DNA from: Chloroflexota bacterium | GTDB taxonomy: Bacteria > Chloroflexota > Dormibacteria > Dormibacterales > Dormibacteraceae | Assembly (NCBI GenBank): GCA_005880945.1 | Contig: VBIU01000013.1 | Coordinates: 1 to 53,817, forward strand | Direction of reading: 5' to 3' | Length of the DNA: 53,817 nucleotides | Shown here: in pieces, positions 46,825 to 53,817 of the stretch | Numbering within the stretch: the first letter of the stretch is position 1 | Layout of the letters: the number at the start of each line of letters is the position of its first letter | Translations under genes and position numbers: made by a program | Notes under the pieces: model-generated | The model's database searches: none | What the model was told of the DNA's origin: nothing | The model's input: the letters and a program-made list of their open reading frames with translations, nothing else

Positions 46825-47322
46825 ATGTTCCGCTCCAGAAGGCTGCGCGAGTCGGTCCTCCTCACCCTGGGGGTGATCACGCCCATCGGCATCCTCGCGG
46901 TCAACGTCTCGGCTTTCGTGATGACCCACCTCGCCGAGTTCCGCATCGGGATCGCGGCCCTGGCGCTTCTGAGTGGACTTGTGCTCAACGGCCTCACCGC
47001 CTGGTGGCTGCTGCGTCTCGCCAGCCGCAGCGCGGCGCCCCTGTTCCGCGAGTACAGGATGTGGGCGATCGGAGCCGCCGTGCTGATCGTGGCATTGACG
47101 GCGGCGGGCGGCGGCTACCTGACCTACCTCGGGATGCGCGATCCCGGCCACCTCCCCGACACCCTCTCGATGGTGGTAGCGACCTTCATGCTCGCTCTCC
47201 CGCTCGCGGTGACCTTCGCCGGCCGCCGGATGGCCGGGATGGGAGGGATCATCCCCGTCGACGAACCCGCTGGTAAAGAAAAGAGCCCCTCGCGACGAGG
47301 GGCTCTTCAGAAAAGAACCTAA
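46825..47322 (+). CDS. Polytopic membrane protein, 165 aa
   Basis: This 165-residue protein has four predicted membrane spans (residues 10-33, 41-62, 78-100, 110-128). It starts MFRSRRLRESVLLTLGVITP and belongs to no family I recognise. ATG 46825 is 7 bp past the terminator T-tract; TATCTT within that tract is 9 bp upstream, so a leaderless start there is possible. The last 15 or so residues (EKSPSRRGALQKRT) are encoded by the hairpin terminator shared with groESL and are probably not conserved. Confidence 0.65.
   Translation: MFRSRRLRESVLLTLGVITPIGILAVNVSAFVMTHLAEFRIGIAALALLSGLVLNGLTAWWLLRLASRSAAPLFREYRMWAIGAAVLIVALTAAGGGYLTYLGMRDPGHLPDTLSMVVATFMLALPLAVTFAGRRMAGMGGIIPVDEPAGKEKSPSRRGALQKRT
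47271..47307 (-). terminator. Rho-independent terminator, probably of groESL
   Basis: AAGAGCCCCTCG and CGAGGGGCTCTT form a 12-bp stem with a 3-nt loop. On the minus strand it is followed by TTTTCTTT. It lies 130 bp past the groEL stop and inside the end of the opposing membrane-protein gene. Confidence 0.75.
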
Positions 47323-47371
47323 TGGTTGCCGGAAGGCCGGATTCATTCCGGCCGTCGCCCGGCGTCGCACC

Positions 47372-47402
47372 CGCCCCCTCCCAGCATGGCTGGGAGAGGG
47401 GG
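47372..47402. repeat. GC-rich palindromic repeat near groEL end
   Basis: CCCCCTCCCAGC-ATG-GCTGGGAGAGGGGG forms a near-perfect hairpin in the groEL 3' region. Confidence 0.55.
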
Positions 47403-47436
47403 GCACGTGGGGGGATCCTGATCCCCCCGCGCCTTC

Positions 47437-49059
47437 TTACATCATGTCGGGGGACATGCCCCCCATGCCGCCGCCGCCCCGCTTCTCTTCGGGGATCTCG
47501 GTCACCATCGCCTCGGTGGTGAGCACCATCGCTGCAATCGACGCCGCGTTCTGAAGCGCCGAGCGTGTGACCTTGGCCGGGTCGACGATACCGGCCGCGA
47601 ACATGTCGACGAACTTGTCATTGAGAGCGTCATATCCGTGGCCGGGCTTGCCCTTGCGGACTTCCTCGACGATCACGGAGCCCTCCTTGCCGGAGTTGAT
47701 GCAGATCTGCTTGACCGGCTCCTCGAGCGACTTGCGGACGATGTTGACCCCGGTCAGCTGGTCGTCCTTGAGCCCGAGACCGCCGTCGAGCTTCTTCTGA
47801 GCGTTCAGCAGCACGGTGCCGCCGCCGGCGACGATGCCCTCTTCCACCGCGGCCTTGGTCGCGCTGAGCGCGTCCTCGATGCGGTGCTTCTTCTCCTTCT
47901 GCTCCACCTCGGTGGCGGCCCCGACCTTGATCACGGCGACGCCGCCGGCGAGCTTCGCGAGCCGCTCCTGCAGCTTCTCCTTGTCGAAGTCGGAGGTGGT
48001 CTCCTCGACCTGTGACTTGATCGACTTGATGCGAGCCTGGATGGCCTCGGGCTTGCCCGCGCCCTCCACGATCGTCGTGTCGTCCTTGGTCACTGTGACG
48101 CGGCGCGCCTTGCCAAGCTGCTCGACCTTGGTCTGGTCGAGCTTGAGGCCGAGGTCTTCGCTGATGACCTGGCCGCCGGTCAGGATCGCCATGTCCTCGA
48201 GCATTGCCTTGCGGCGGTCACCGAAGCCGGGCGCCTTGACGGCGACCGCGGTAAAGGTGCCGCGCAGCTTGTTGACGACGAGTGTCGCGAGGGCCTCGCC
48301 CTCGACGTCCTCGGCCACGATCAGCAGAGGCTTGCCCTGCTGGACAACCCGCTCCAGTACTGGGAGCAGGTCCTGAATGGCGGAGATCTTGCGATCGGTG
48401 ATCAGGATGTACGGCTCCTCGAGCACGGCCTCCATGCGGTCAGGGTTGGTGACCATGTAAGCCGAGCTGTAGCCTCGGTCGAACTGCATGCCCTCGACCA
48501 CCTCTAGCTCGGTGGTCATGGTCTGGTTGTCCTCGACAGTGATGACTCCGTCCTTGCCGACCTTGTCCATCGCGTCGGCGATCAGGCTGCCGATCTGGTC
48601 GCTCTGGCTGGAGATCGCCGCCACGTGGGCGACGTCCTCATGGCCCTTGACGGGCACGGAAAGCCTCTTGATCTCTTCGACGACGGCCTCGACGGCCTTC
48701 TCGATTCCGATCTTCAGCTGCATCGGGTTGGCGCCCGCGGTGACGTTGCGGAAACCTTCGTTGATCATCGTCTGCGCCAGCAGCGTGGCGGTCGTGGTGC
48801 CATCACCGGCCACGTCGTTGGTCTTCGTCGCCACTTCGCGCAGCAGCTGTGCGCCGGTGTTCTCCATGGGGTCCTTGAGCTCGATCTCGCGCACGATCGT
48901 CACGCCGTCGTTGGTGACGGTCGGGGCGCCGAACTTCTTCTCGAGGACCACGTTGCGGCCCTTGGGGCCGAGCGTGATGCGTACTGACGAGGCCACGATG
49001 TCGATGCCCTTCTTCAGGGCCTGTCGGGCCTCAACGTCGAATGTGACTGATTTCGCCAT
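47437..49059 (-). CDS. groEL: Chaperonin GroEL
   Basis: The 540-residue Hsp60 chaperonin subunit is of normal length. It has [19 protein letters not shown] (nucleotide binding), [14 protein letters not shown] (ATPase Asp), the apical domain and the Gly-Gly-Met tail [13 protein letters not shown]. It assembles as 14-mer with GroES to fold proteins in the cytosol. It lies 18 bp downstream of groES and shares its CIRCE-controlled promoter. Confidence 0.98.
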   Translation of the reverse strand: MAKSVTFDVEARQALKKGIDIVASSVRITLGPKGRNVVLEKKFGAPTVTNDGVTIVREIELKDPMENTGAQLLREVATKTNDVAGDGTTTATLLAQTMINEGFRNVTAGANPMQLKIGIEKAVEAVVEEIKRLSVPVKGHEDVAHVAAISSQSDQIGSLIADAMDKVGKDGVITVEDNQTMTTELEVVEGMQFDRGYSSAYMVTNPDRMEAVLEEPYILITDRKISAIQDLLPVLERVVQQGKPLLIVAEDVEGEALATLVVNKLRGTFTAVAVKAPGFGDRRKAMLEDMAILTGGQVISEDLGLKLDQTKVEQLGKARRVTVTKDDTTIVEGAGKPEAIQARIKSIKSQVEETTSDFDKEKLQERLAKLAGGVAVIKVGAATEVEQKEKKHRIEDALSATKAAVEEGIVAGGGTVLLNAQKKLDGGLGLKDDQLTGVNIVRKSLEEPVKQICINSGKEGSVIVEEVRKGKPGHGYDALNDKFVDMFAAGIVDPAKVTRSALQNAASIAAMVLTTEAMVTEIPEEKRGGGGMGGMSPDMM

Positions 49060-49077
49060 ATGTCTTTCCCTCTTTCC

Positions 49078-49383
49078 TTATTTCTTCTTGCCGTTGGAGC
49101 CGACTACGGCGAGCACGTCCTTCTCAGAGACGATCAGGTACTCGATTTCGTCGAGCTTGAATTCGTTGCCGGCGTACTTCGCGTAAAGGATCTTGTCGCC
49201 GACCTTGAGCTCCATCGGCAATTTCGTGCCGTTGTCCAGGATCCTTCCGGGCCCCACTGCCTCGACCGTGCCCTCCTGGGGCTTCTCCTTGGCGGTGTCC
49301 GGAAGCAAGATCCCGCTCTTGGTCTTCTCTTCTTTCTCCGACGGCTTGATCACGACGCGGTCGCCGAGCGGTTTCAGGTTCAT
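49078..49383 (-). CDS. groES: Co-chaperonin GroES
   Basis: This 101-residue lid protein has [20 protein letters not shown] at the N-terminus, [21 protein letters not shown] (mobile loop) and [14 protein letters not shown]. The 80-nt leader contains CAGGTGATTTG and GGGCGCAA, with AGGGCGC as a weak ribosome site. HrcA repression at two CIRCE elements upstream is expected. Confidence 0.98.
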   Translation of the reverse strand: MNLKPLGDRVVIKPSEKEEKTKSGILLPDTAKEKPQEGTVEAVGPGRILDNGTKLPMELKVGDKILYAKYAGNEFKLDEIEYLIVSEKDVLAVVGSNGKKK

Positions 49384-49411
49384 TTGCGCCCTCCACAGGT
49401 GATTTGGTTGG

Positions 49412-49438
49412 TTAGCACTCCCGGGGCCTGAGCGCTTA
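49412..49438. promoter_or_regulatory. Second, degenerate CIRCE element
   Basis: TTAGCACTC (49412-49420), 9 bp, then GAGCGCTTA (49430-49438) matches the CIRCE arms in 9 and 7 of 9 positions with the correct spacing. It abuts the perfect copy and shares TTA with it. Confidence 0.65.
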
Positions 49439-49462
49439 GCACTCAGGCGGGCCGAGTGCTAA
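49436..49462 (-). promoter_or_regulatory. Perfect CIRCE element (HrcA operator) of groESL
   Basis: TTAGCACTC-N9-GAGTGCTAA is present without a mismatch. On the minus strand TACAAT (49467-49462) is the probable -10 box and touches the outer arm, so HrcA binding would block RNA polymerase. Confidence 0.95.
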
Positions 49463-49488
49463 TTGTACTACCCGCCGGGATCGGGGTG

Positions 49489-49722
49489 TTAAACCTCGGG
49501 TGCGCTGGGAAGCTCTGTCTGGGCCTCGCGGATCAGCTCCTGCGCCTTGGCCGCCTGGTCGTCGGGCACCAGGACGCGGGCATCGGTGAAGTTGATCGCG
49601 TACGTGTAGGCGGTGTCCCCGAAGACCTCGGCGCGGATGCCGTTGGCGTCCAGCACGGCCGCCAGGAGGTCGGCGTGGAGGCGCTCCCCCTTGAATACGA
49701 CTTCCCAGCCCTTAATGCTCAC
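49489..49722 (-). CDS. DUF2007 (putative signal-transducing) protein
   Basis: This 77-residue protein has KGWEVVFKGERLHADLLAAVLDANGI and the second strand-helix ARVLVPDDQAAKAQELIREAQ, the layout of DUF2007, a small ferredoxin-like fold of unknown role. It lies between tsaD and groES on the same strand; 88 bp separate it from tsaD. Confidence 0.85.
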   Translation of the reverse strand: MSIKGWEVVFKGERLHADLLAAVLDANGIRAEVFGDTAYTYAINFTDARVLVPDDQAAKAQELIREAQTELPSAPEV

Positions 49723-49768
49723 AGCGTTACCAGATTAGGCGCCCTCGGCCGCGGGCGTTCCGAGCGAA

Positions 49769-49809
49769 CGCCCCTCTCCCCGCCCTCTCCCCCGGAGGGG
49801 AGAGGGTGG
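49769..49809. repeat. GC-rich palindromic repeat after tsaD
   Basis: CCCCTCTCCCC and CCCTCTCCCCCGGAGGGGAGAGGG form an imperfect palindrome directly at the 3' end of tsaD. Confidence 0.55.
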
Positions 49810-49810
49810 T

Positions 49811-50854
49811 CTACCACCCTAGCGATGGATCCACTGTCGTCGGTTCAACCCCATTTGCGGCGACAGCGAAATGGGCTGCTGCCGCGACCATCGCAGCGTT
49901 GTCAGTGCACAGGTCGAGTGGGGGCATCGTCAGGCGGGCCCTGCCGCCCACCACCTCGGCCGCCCGCCTTCGCAGGAGGGTGTTGGCGGCGACTCCCCCA
50001 CAGATGACGACCTCGTGTATTTCGCCCCCACCCCCCGGCTTCGCCGGGTACCTCCCCATGAATGGGGAGGAGAGGGCGGCGTCCACCTTTTCCAGGAGCG
50101 ACTCGACCACCGACTGCTCGAATGCCGCCGCAAGATCGGCGCGCGCGTCCGGACCCACGGCCTCGCCCAGATCGCGAAGCCGATAGAGAAGGGCGGTCTT
50201 GAGCCCGCTGAAGCTGTACTCGAGGCCCGGCAGGGATGGCCGCGGCAAGGGCTGGCGCTCGGCGTGGCCGGTCCTCGCGAGCCGGTCGAGCGCAGGTCCG
50301 CCAGGGTACCCCAGCCCCAGCATCCGCGCCGCCTTGTCGAACGCCTCGCCCGCGGCATCGTCGCGCGTACGGCCGATGACCTCGAACCGGCCGTGCTCGG
50401 GCATTAGGACAAGGTCCGAATGGGCTCCGCTCACGACGAGTCCCAGGAGTGGCGGCTCGAGGTCGGGGCGGGTGAGCATCGCGGCATAGATGTGGCCCCA
50501 CAGGTGGTTGACCCCTGTCACCGGACGAGCCCACGCAGCGGACAGCCCCTCCGCCACGCCGACGCCGACCAGCAAGCAACCGGCGAGGCCCGGCCCGCGC
50601 GTGACGGCCAGGAGCTTGACGTCAGCAGGCTGCACGCCGGCGCCTTCGAGGGCAAGGTCCAGGAGATGCGGAAGGCGCTCCAGGTGGTCGCGAGCGGCGA
50701 GCTCGGGTACGACGCCGCCGAACTCCGCATGCAGGTCGACCTGCGAATGGACGACGTTGGCCAGGACGCGCCGGCCATCCGCGACCACCGCGACCGAGGT
50801 CTCGTCGCAGCTGGTCTCTATCGCCAGGGTTAGTCCCAGTGGTCGCGCCCCCAT
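49811..50854 (-). CDS. tsaD: tRNA t6A37 threonylcarbamoyltransferase subunit TsaD
   Basis: TsaD transfers threonylcarbamoyl from its AMP adduct to A37 of ANN-decoding tRNAs, with TsaB and TsaE. The 347 residues include LAIETSCDETSVAVV, the metal-binding HLWGHIYAAML, SGAHSDLVLM, AFDKAARMLGLGYPGGP, CGGVAANTLLR and CTDNAAMVAAAA. Between AAL and EVVICGG lies a 19-residue stretch (259-278, SSPFMGRYPAKPGGGG...) where relatives have about six residues; it is encoded by dispersed repeat copy E. The ATG itself lies in copy D. Both fall in the repeat family, so the N-terminus MGARPLG is probably not ancestral. Confidence 0.93.
   Translation of the reverse strand: MGARPLGLTLAIETSCDETSVAVVADGRRVLANVVHSQVDLHAEFGGVVPELAARDHLERLPHLLDLALEGAGVQPADVKLLAVTRGPGLAGCLLVGVGVAEGLSAAWARPVTGVNHLWGHIYAAMLTRPDLEPPLLGLVVSGAHSDLVLMPEHGRFEVIGRTRDDAAGEAFDKAARMLGLGYPGGPALDRLARTGHAERQPLPRPSLPGLEYSFSGLKTALLYRLRDLGEAVGPDARADLAAAFEQSVVESLLEKVDAALSSPFMGRYPAKPGGGGEIHEVVICGGVAANTLLRRRAAEVVGGRARLTMPPLDLCTDNAAMVAAAAHFAVAANGVEPTTVDPSLGW
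50023..50079. repeat. Double-hairpin dispersed repeat, copy E, inside tsaD
   Basis: CGCCCCCACCCC, hairpin CCGGC-TTC-GCCGG, GTACCTCCCCAT-GA-ATGGGGAGG, AGAGGGCGG: 57 bp, divisible by three, in frame with tsaD. Confidence 0.75.
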
Positions 50855-50898
50855 CCGGCGCTATGCGCCACCTTCCCCGCAGGCGGGGAAGACATCCG
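50846..50898. repeat. Double-hairpin dispersed repeat, copy D, at the tsaD start
   Basis: CGCCCCCATCC, hairpin GGCGC-TAT-GCGCC, ACCTTCCCCGC-AG-GCGGGGAAG, ACATCCG. It fills the gap between rimI and tsaD, and the tsaD ATG (50854) lies inside it. Confidence 0.75.
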
Positions 50899-50899
50899 T

Positions 50900-51508
50900 C
50901 TAATTGCCGTCCTTCGCGAGGAGGTCGCGGCGTAGGCCCCGTACGTCGGCCTCGATCCTCTCCAGGTTGGATTCATACGCGCGGCGGAAGCGCGGCGAAT
51001 GAATGGAGTCCGACCACATTACTATCGCGTCCTCGCCGTTGTCGGTGTAGTAGCCCTTGCGCCGGCCGATGACCTTGAAGCCGAACAACTCATACATGCG
51101 CATGGCGTTCTCGTTCGAGGTGCGCACCTCCAGGGTTACCCACTTCGCACCCATGTCGTAGGCCGCCTGGACAAGACCGGCGAAAAGGACGCGCCCGTGA
51201 CCGCGATGTTGAAGGTCCCGACGCACGCCAATCGTGGTGACATGGGCTTCGTCATACATGCGCCACATCCCGCCGTAGCCGATGATGCTCGCGTCAAAGT
51301 CCGCGGCGACGACGCCGGGCGGTCTCTCGGCAGGTCCCTCCTGACGGAGGATGACGTAGTGGGCGCTCGAGCGCGACGCCAGCTCGCGGTAGTAGGCGTT
51401 CCTCGGCCACGGGGTCGAGAAGATCTCGCGTTCGATCTCCTGGATCGTGGCGATGTCGGCCTCTCTCATGAGCTCGAGGGCCAACTGCTGTCTTATCTGT
51501 ACCATCAC
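50900..51508 (-). CDS. rimI: Ribosomal protein alanine acetyltransferase RimI-type
   Basis: This 202-residue GNAT enzyme acetylates the N-terminal alanine of ribosomal protein S18 in model bacteria. MREADIATIQEIEREIFSTPWP, HVTTIGVRRDLQHRGHGRVLF (acetyl-CoA loop) and VTLEVRTSNENAMRMYELFGF are typical. It is about 40 residues longer than E. coli RimI at the C-terminus. ATG overlaps the tsaB stop by 4 bp. Its place between tsaB and tsaD is a common arrangement. Confidence 0.9.
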   Translation of the reverse strand: MMVQIRQQLALELMREADIATIQEIEREIFSTPWPRNAYYRELASRSSAHYVILRQEGPAERPPGVVAADFDASIIGYGGMWRMYDEAHVTTIGVRRDLQHRGHGRVLFAGLVQAAYDMGAKWVTLEVRTSNENAMRMYELFGFKVIGRRKGYYTDNGEDAIVMWSDSIHSPRFRRAYESNLERIEADVRGLRRDLLAKDGN

Positions 51509-52086
51509 GCGCGCGCCGAAAAGACCTGCATGTACTCCAGCTTGAGACTACCATAGGCCACTTCCGGCGCCGACTCCAGCATGAGCGAGGCCGCGTTGCC
51601 GAAGGTTCGGAGCTCGGAGTCTGGCTGAAAATGCAGACCGGCAGCACGCAGGGCGCTCTCAGTTGTTGGCCGCAACCAACCCACGATGGGAAGGTCGCGG
51701 GGTAGATCCGCAGGCTCGGCGAGCCGAGGCGCTGCGCCGGGCGCCAGGAGATAGACGCGTCCCCTCCCCGCCTCGGCGACGGCGACTACGGCGTCGTCAC
51801 TGCGCGCGGCCTGGATGTGAAGGGTTCGCAGCGTGACTATCGGCACCCGCAGGCCGATGGCAAGGCCCAGGCTGAACGAGACACCGACGCGCAAACCCGT
51901 AAACGATCCCGGGCCCACAGCCACCGCGACTTTTGTCACGGTCTGGTCGCCGGCCAACGCGCGAAACCGACCAGGAAGGTCGAAGTCCCGTCCGGACTCG
52001 TGAATCTCCTCGGCGACGACAGTACCGTCCGGACTGAGGAGCGCCAGCGCCGATCTGGCGGAGGACGTGTCGACGACGACGATCAC
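51505..52086 (-). CDS. tsaB: tRNA t6A37 modification subunit TsaB
   Basis: This 193-residue scaffold partner of TsaD has an ASKHA-like start VIVVVDTSSARSALALL and VAVAVGPGSFTGLRVGVSFSLGL, the TsaB signature. GTG 52086 is chosen: it overlaps the tsaE stop by 4 bp (GTGA), and the longer frame upstream lacks family sequence. It forms the TsaB-TsaD-TsaE complex. Confidence 0.93.
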   Translation of the reverse strand: MIVVVDTSSARSALALLSPDGTVVAEEIHESGRDFDLPGRFRALAGDQTVTKVAVAVGPGSFTGLRVGVSFSLGLAIGLRVPIVTLRTLHIQAARSDDAVVAVAEAGRGRVYLLAPGAAPRLAEPADLPRDLPIVGWLRPTTESALRAAGLHFQPDSELRTFGNAASLMLESAPEVAYGSLKLEYMQVFSARA

Positions 52087-52496
52087 CTTCCGAGCTCTCG
52101 TTCGACGCGCAGGCGCCGCCGATCCCCGCCGAGATGCTCGATCGACAGAAGGGTGGCTTCCGCCGCCTCCAGCCGGTCGCCCCACTCGACGACCACCGCG
52201 CCCTGGTCGAGGAGCTCGTCGAGGCCAAGATCTGCGAGCTGGCCGCCGGCTTCGACGCGGTAGAGGTCGACATGCGCCAGCTGGAGGCGGCCCGGGTACA
52301 CCCGTACCAGCTGGAAGGTCGGGCTGGCGACGTGGGCGGATGATCCCGCACCGCGGGCCACGCCACGGACGAATGTCGTCTTGCCGGCACCGAGGTCGCC
52401 TTTGAGGAGAAGCAAGTCGCCCTGGCGAAGGAGACCGCCGAGACGCTCTCCTTCGGCCTCGGTCTCGGCCGGGGAGTTGGTGACTACGTCACGCAA
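52083..52496 (-). CDS. tsaE: tRNA t6A37 modification ATPase TsaE
   Basis: This 137-residue P-loop ATPase has LLLKGDLGAGKTTFVRGVARG (Walker A), SPTFQLVRVYPG and HVDLYRVE. It regenerates the TsaB-TsaD complex for multiple turnovers. The start overlaps the thiL stop by 8 bp. Confidence 0.93.
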   Translation of the reverse strand: MRDVVTNSPAETEAEGERLGGLLRQGDLLLLKGDLGAGKTTFVRGVARGAGSSAHVASPTFQLVRVYPGRLQLAHVDLYRVEAGGQLADLGLDELLDQGAVVVEWGDRLEAAEATLLSIEHLGGDRRRLRVERELGR

Positions 52497-53388
52497 AGTG
52501 GTCGTAGCCCGTGAGCTTCAGCTCGAGCGGCGATCCGTCGGCTGTGACGACCCGCACCTCAGGGCCGGCAGTCATAACACCGAACGGCCGAAGGCCGGCA
52601 TTGAGCACCTTGTCCTCGGGGCCGACGCAAACGAGCTCGACCTCCTCCCCACTCGTCAGGGCGTCTTCGACGGTGGCACCCGGCGCCACTGGAACATCGG
52701 CCGCGCGGATGACGCTGCCCGCACCCGACGCCGCGCCGAATTTTTCCATCTCGCGCACGAGCCCATCCGACACATCGCCGCAGCAAAGCCCGGCCTCATT
52801 GAGCAATTTGCCGTCGTCCAGCTTCGGATCGAAGATCAATGACCGGCGCTCCCGAAGGGCGACAGCGCCGGCTCCCAGCGGCCCGGTTACCGCGACCACC
52901 CAGCCCGGCTGCACCTGAGCCCGAGCAATCGGAATCTGCGGCACGTCTCCGAAAACCGTGAGTGTCAGAACCGCGGGTCCTTTGATGGCGGCGGTATCGC
53001 CACCGACGATCTTCAGATCGAGGCGCGCGGCAAGGCGGTGCATTCCCCGATACATGCCGACGACCCTATCCAGCGGCCACGAGCGCGGGACTGCGAGAGA
53101 CACCAGCGCGTAGCGTGGCGTGGCCCCTTTTGCGGCGAGGTCGCCAAGCGCAAGGGCGAGAGCGCGGTGCCCGACATCTTCTGCACCCATCCACTCGAAG
53201 TCAAAATGAACACCTTCGACCGCGGTATCGCAGCTGGCCACCACGTAGTCGACCGGAGATTCCTCATCGATGCTGCGCCAGACCGCAGCATCGTCCGCTC
53301 CGGCGACCACCTCATAGCCGCTGGTCGCCAGGTAAGGGAGGATCTGCCGGAGCAGCTCTGCCTCACCCAGGCCGCCGATCGTCGTCAT
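52489..53388 (-). CDS. thiL: Thiamine-monophosphate kinase ThiL
   Basis: This 299-residue PurM-fold kinase phosphorylates thiamine monophosphate to the diphosphate cofactor. GLGEAELLRQILPYL, VVAGADDAAVWR (metal Asp), VASCDTAVEGVHFDFEW, IVGGDTAAIKGPAVLTL and GLCCGDVSDGLVREMEKFG are the conserved ThiL motifs. ATG 53388 overlaps the thiE stop by 4 bp. It joins thiamine synthesis to the tsaE operon. Confidence 0.95.
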   Translation of the reverse strand: MTTIGGLGEAELLRQILPYLATSGYEVVAGADDAAVWRSIDEESPVDYVVASCDTAVEGVHFDFEWMGAEDVGHRALALALGDLAAKGATPRYALVSLAVPRSWPLDRVVGMYRGMHRLAARLDLKIVGGDTAAIKGPAVLTLTVFGDVPQIPIARAQVQPGWVVAVTGPLGAGAVALRERRSLIFDPKLDDGKLLNEAGLCCGDVSDGLVREMEKFGAASGAGSVIRAADVPVAPGATVEDALTSGEEVELVCVGPEDKVLNAGLRPFGVMTAGPEVRVVTADGSPLELKLTGYDHFA

Positions 53389-53816
53389 TCCTCCAGCATC
53401 CTACGAAGGAGGCGAGTCGCCGATTCGGGGTCGGGTGCGTCGCCCACTGCCCTCACCACGCACACCCGGCGCACACCGGCGGCTGTCAGCTCCTGGATGT
53501 TCGACGCATCGATGCCGCCGATCGCGAAGACTGGTGCAGCCGGCCCCAATGCGCTTGCCACTGCGAAGACCCCGGACGGTCCGATGACCTCCTTGAGCGG
53601 TTTCAGGGGAGTCGCGAAGGCGGGGCCGCAGCCGATGTAGTCGGCGCCGGCCTCGATCGCTTCGATCGCTGCGGGCGGGCTCGACGCGGAAGCCCCAATA
53701 AGGAGGCGGTCGCCCGCGACACTGCGTGCACCCGCAACGCTCAGGTCGTCTGGCCCGAGATGGACTCCGTCGGCTTCGCTGAGCAGGGCAAGGTCGACGT
53801 GGTCGTTGACGATAAA
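53385..53816 (-). CDS. thiE: Thiamine-phosphate synthase ThiE (N-terminus cut by window edge)
   Basis: The last 143 residues of ThiE, which joins HMP-diphosphate and the thiazole phosphate, are present; the start is beyond the right edge. FIVNDHVDLALLSEADGVHL, IGASASSPPAAIEAIEAGAD, DYIGCGPAFATPLKPL and VFAIGGIDASNI are the diagnostic barrel motifs. Its TGA overlaps the thiL ATG. Translation was read directly from the minus strand. Confidence 0.93.
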   Translation of the reverse strand, partial: FIVNDHVDLALLSEADGVHLGPDDLSVAGARSVAGDRLLIGASASSPPAAIEAIEAGADYIGCGPAFATPLKPLKEVIGPSGVFAVASALGPAAPVFAIGGIDASNIQELTAAGVRRVCVVRAVGDAPDPESATRLLRRMLEE

Positions 53817-53817
53817 G

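Overview
The window reads as chromosomal DNA of a high-GC (about 65%), free-living, probably soil bacterium of the Terrabacteria side. Chloroflexota or Dormibacterota-like lineages fit best, and Actinomycetota is an alternative. This is an inference from gene content: SBP56, S53 peptidase, DUF2182/DUF1326, mycothiol-type DinB enzymes, an LLM flavin oxidoreductase, CIRCE-controlled groESL, and many transcription units that look leaderless. No rRNA, phage, transposase or CRISPR is visible.

Layout. 1-6042 is an accessory-looking strip. It holds the end of an alpha/beta hydrolase with a VOC protein, two VapBC-type toxin-antitoxin modules, tag glycosylase, an OsmC protein, and an SBP56 (methanethiol-oxidase family) gene coupled to a polytopic membrane protein. 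It ends at tRNA-Glu(CTC) and is scattered with partial copies of that tRNA's 3' half. 6088-12917 carries a polyprenyl-phosphate sugar-1-phosphate transferase/epimerase pair, tRNA-Val, pterin carbinolamine dehydratase, a GT-C-like membrane protein and a large ABC exporter. 12474-18506 mixes a methyltransferase, an LLM oxidoreductase, a GlsB-like protein, an encapsulated-ferritin homologue without a visible shell gene, an esterase and an iron-type alcohol dehydrogenase. 18503-23685 looks catabolic: DinB/maleylpyruvate-isomerase-like protein, ring-cleaving VOC dioxygenase, a coupled CoA-ligase and citryl-CoA-lyase-like pair, and a MetE-core enzyme. 23708-30792 holds two large exported paralogues, an ATPase with a winged-helix tail and a Y-family polymerase; the ATPase gene is bracketed by two copies of the same 10-8-10 inverted repeat. 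30802-44513 is a mixed metabolic and transport stretch with tRNA-Thr. 44589-53816 is housekeeping: tRNA-Ser, tRNA-Asp, a cyclic-nucleotide-domain/CpaE-like fusion, an A-type Fe-S carrier, groESL, and a thiE-thiL-tsaE-tsaB-rimI-tsaD operon (thiamine synthesis and t6A tRNA modification).

Two sequence-level themes cut across the genes. First, at least eleven genes at transcription-unit starts have a TANNNT -10 box 6-9 bp before the start codon and no Shine-Dalgarno, while downstream genes use 4-bp stop/start overlaps or clear Shine-Dalgarno sites. Second, a dispersed double-hairpin repeat of about 55 bp occurs five times and enters coding sequence: it supplies the start and an internal insertion of tsaD and the C-terminal tail of the ABC exporter.
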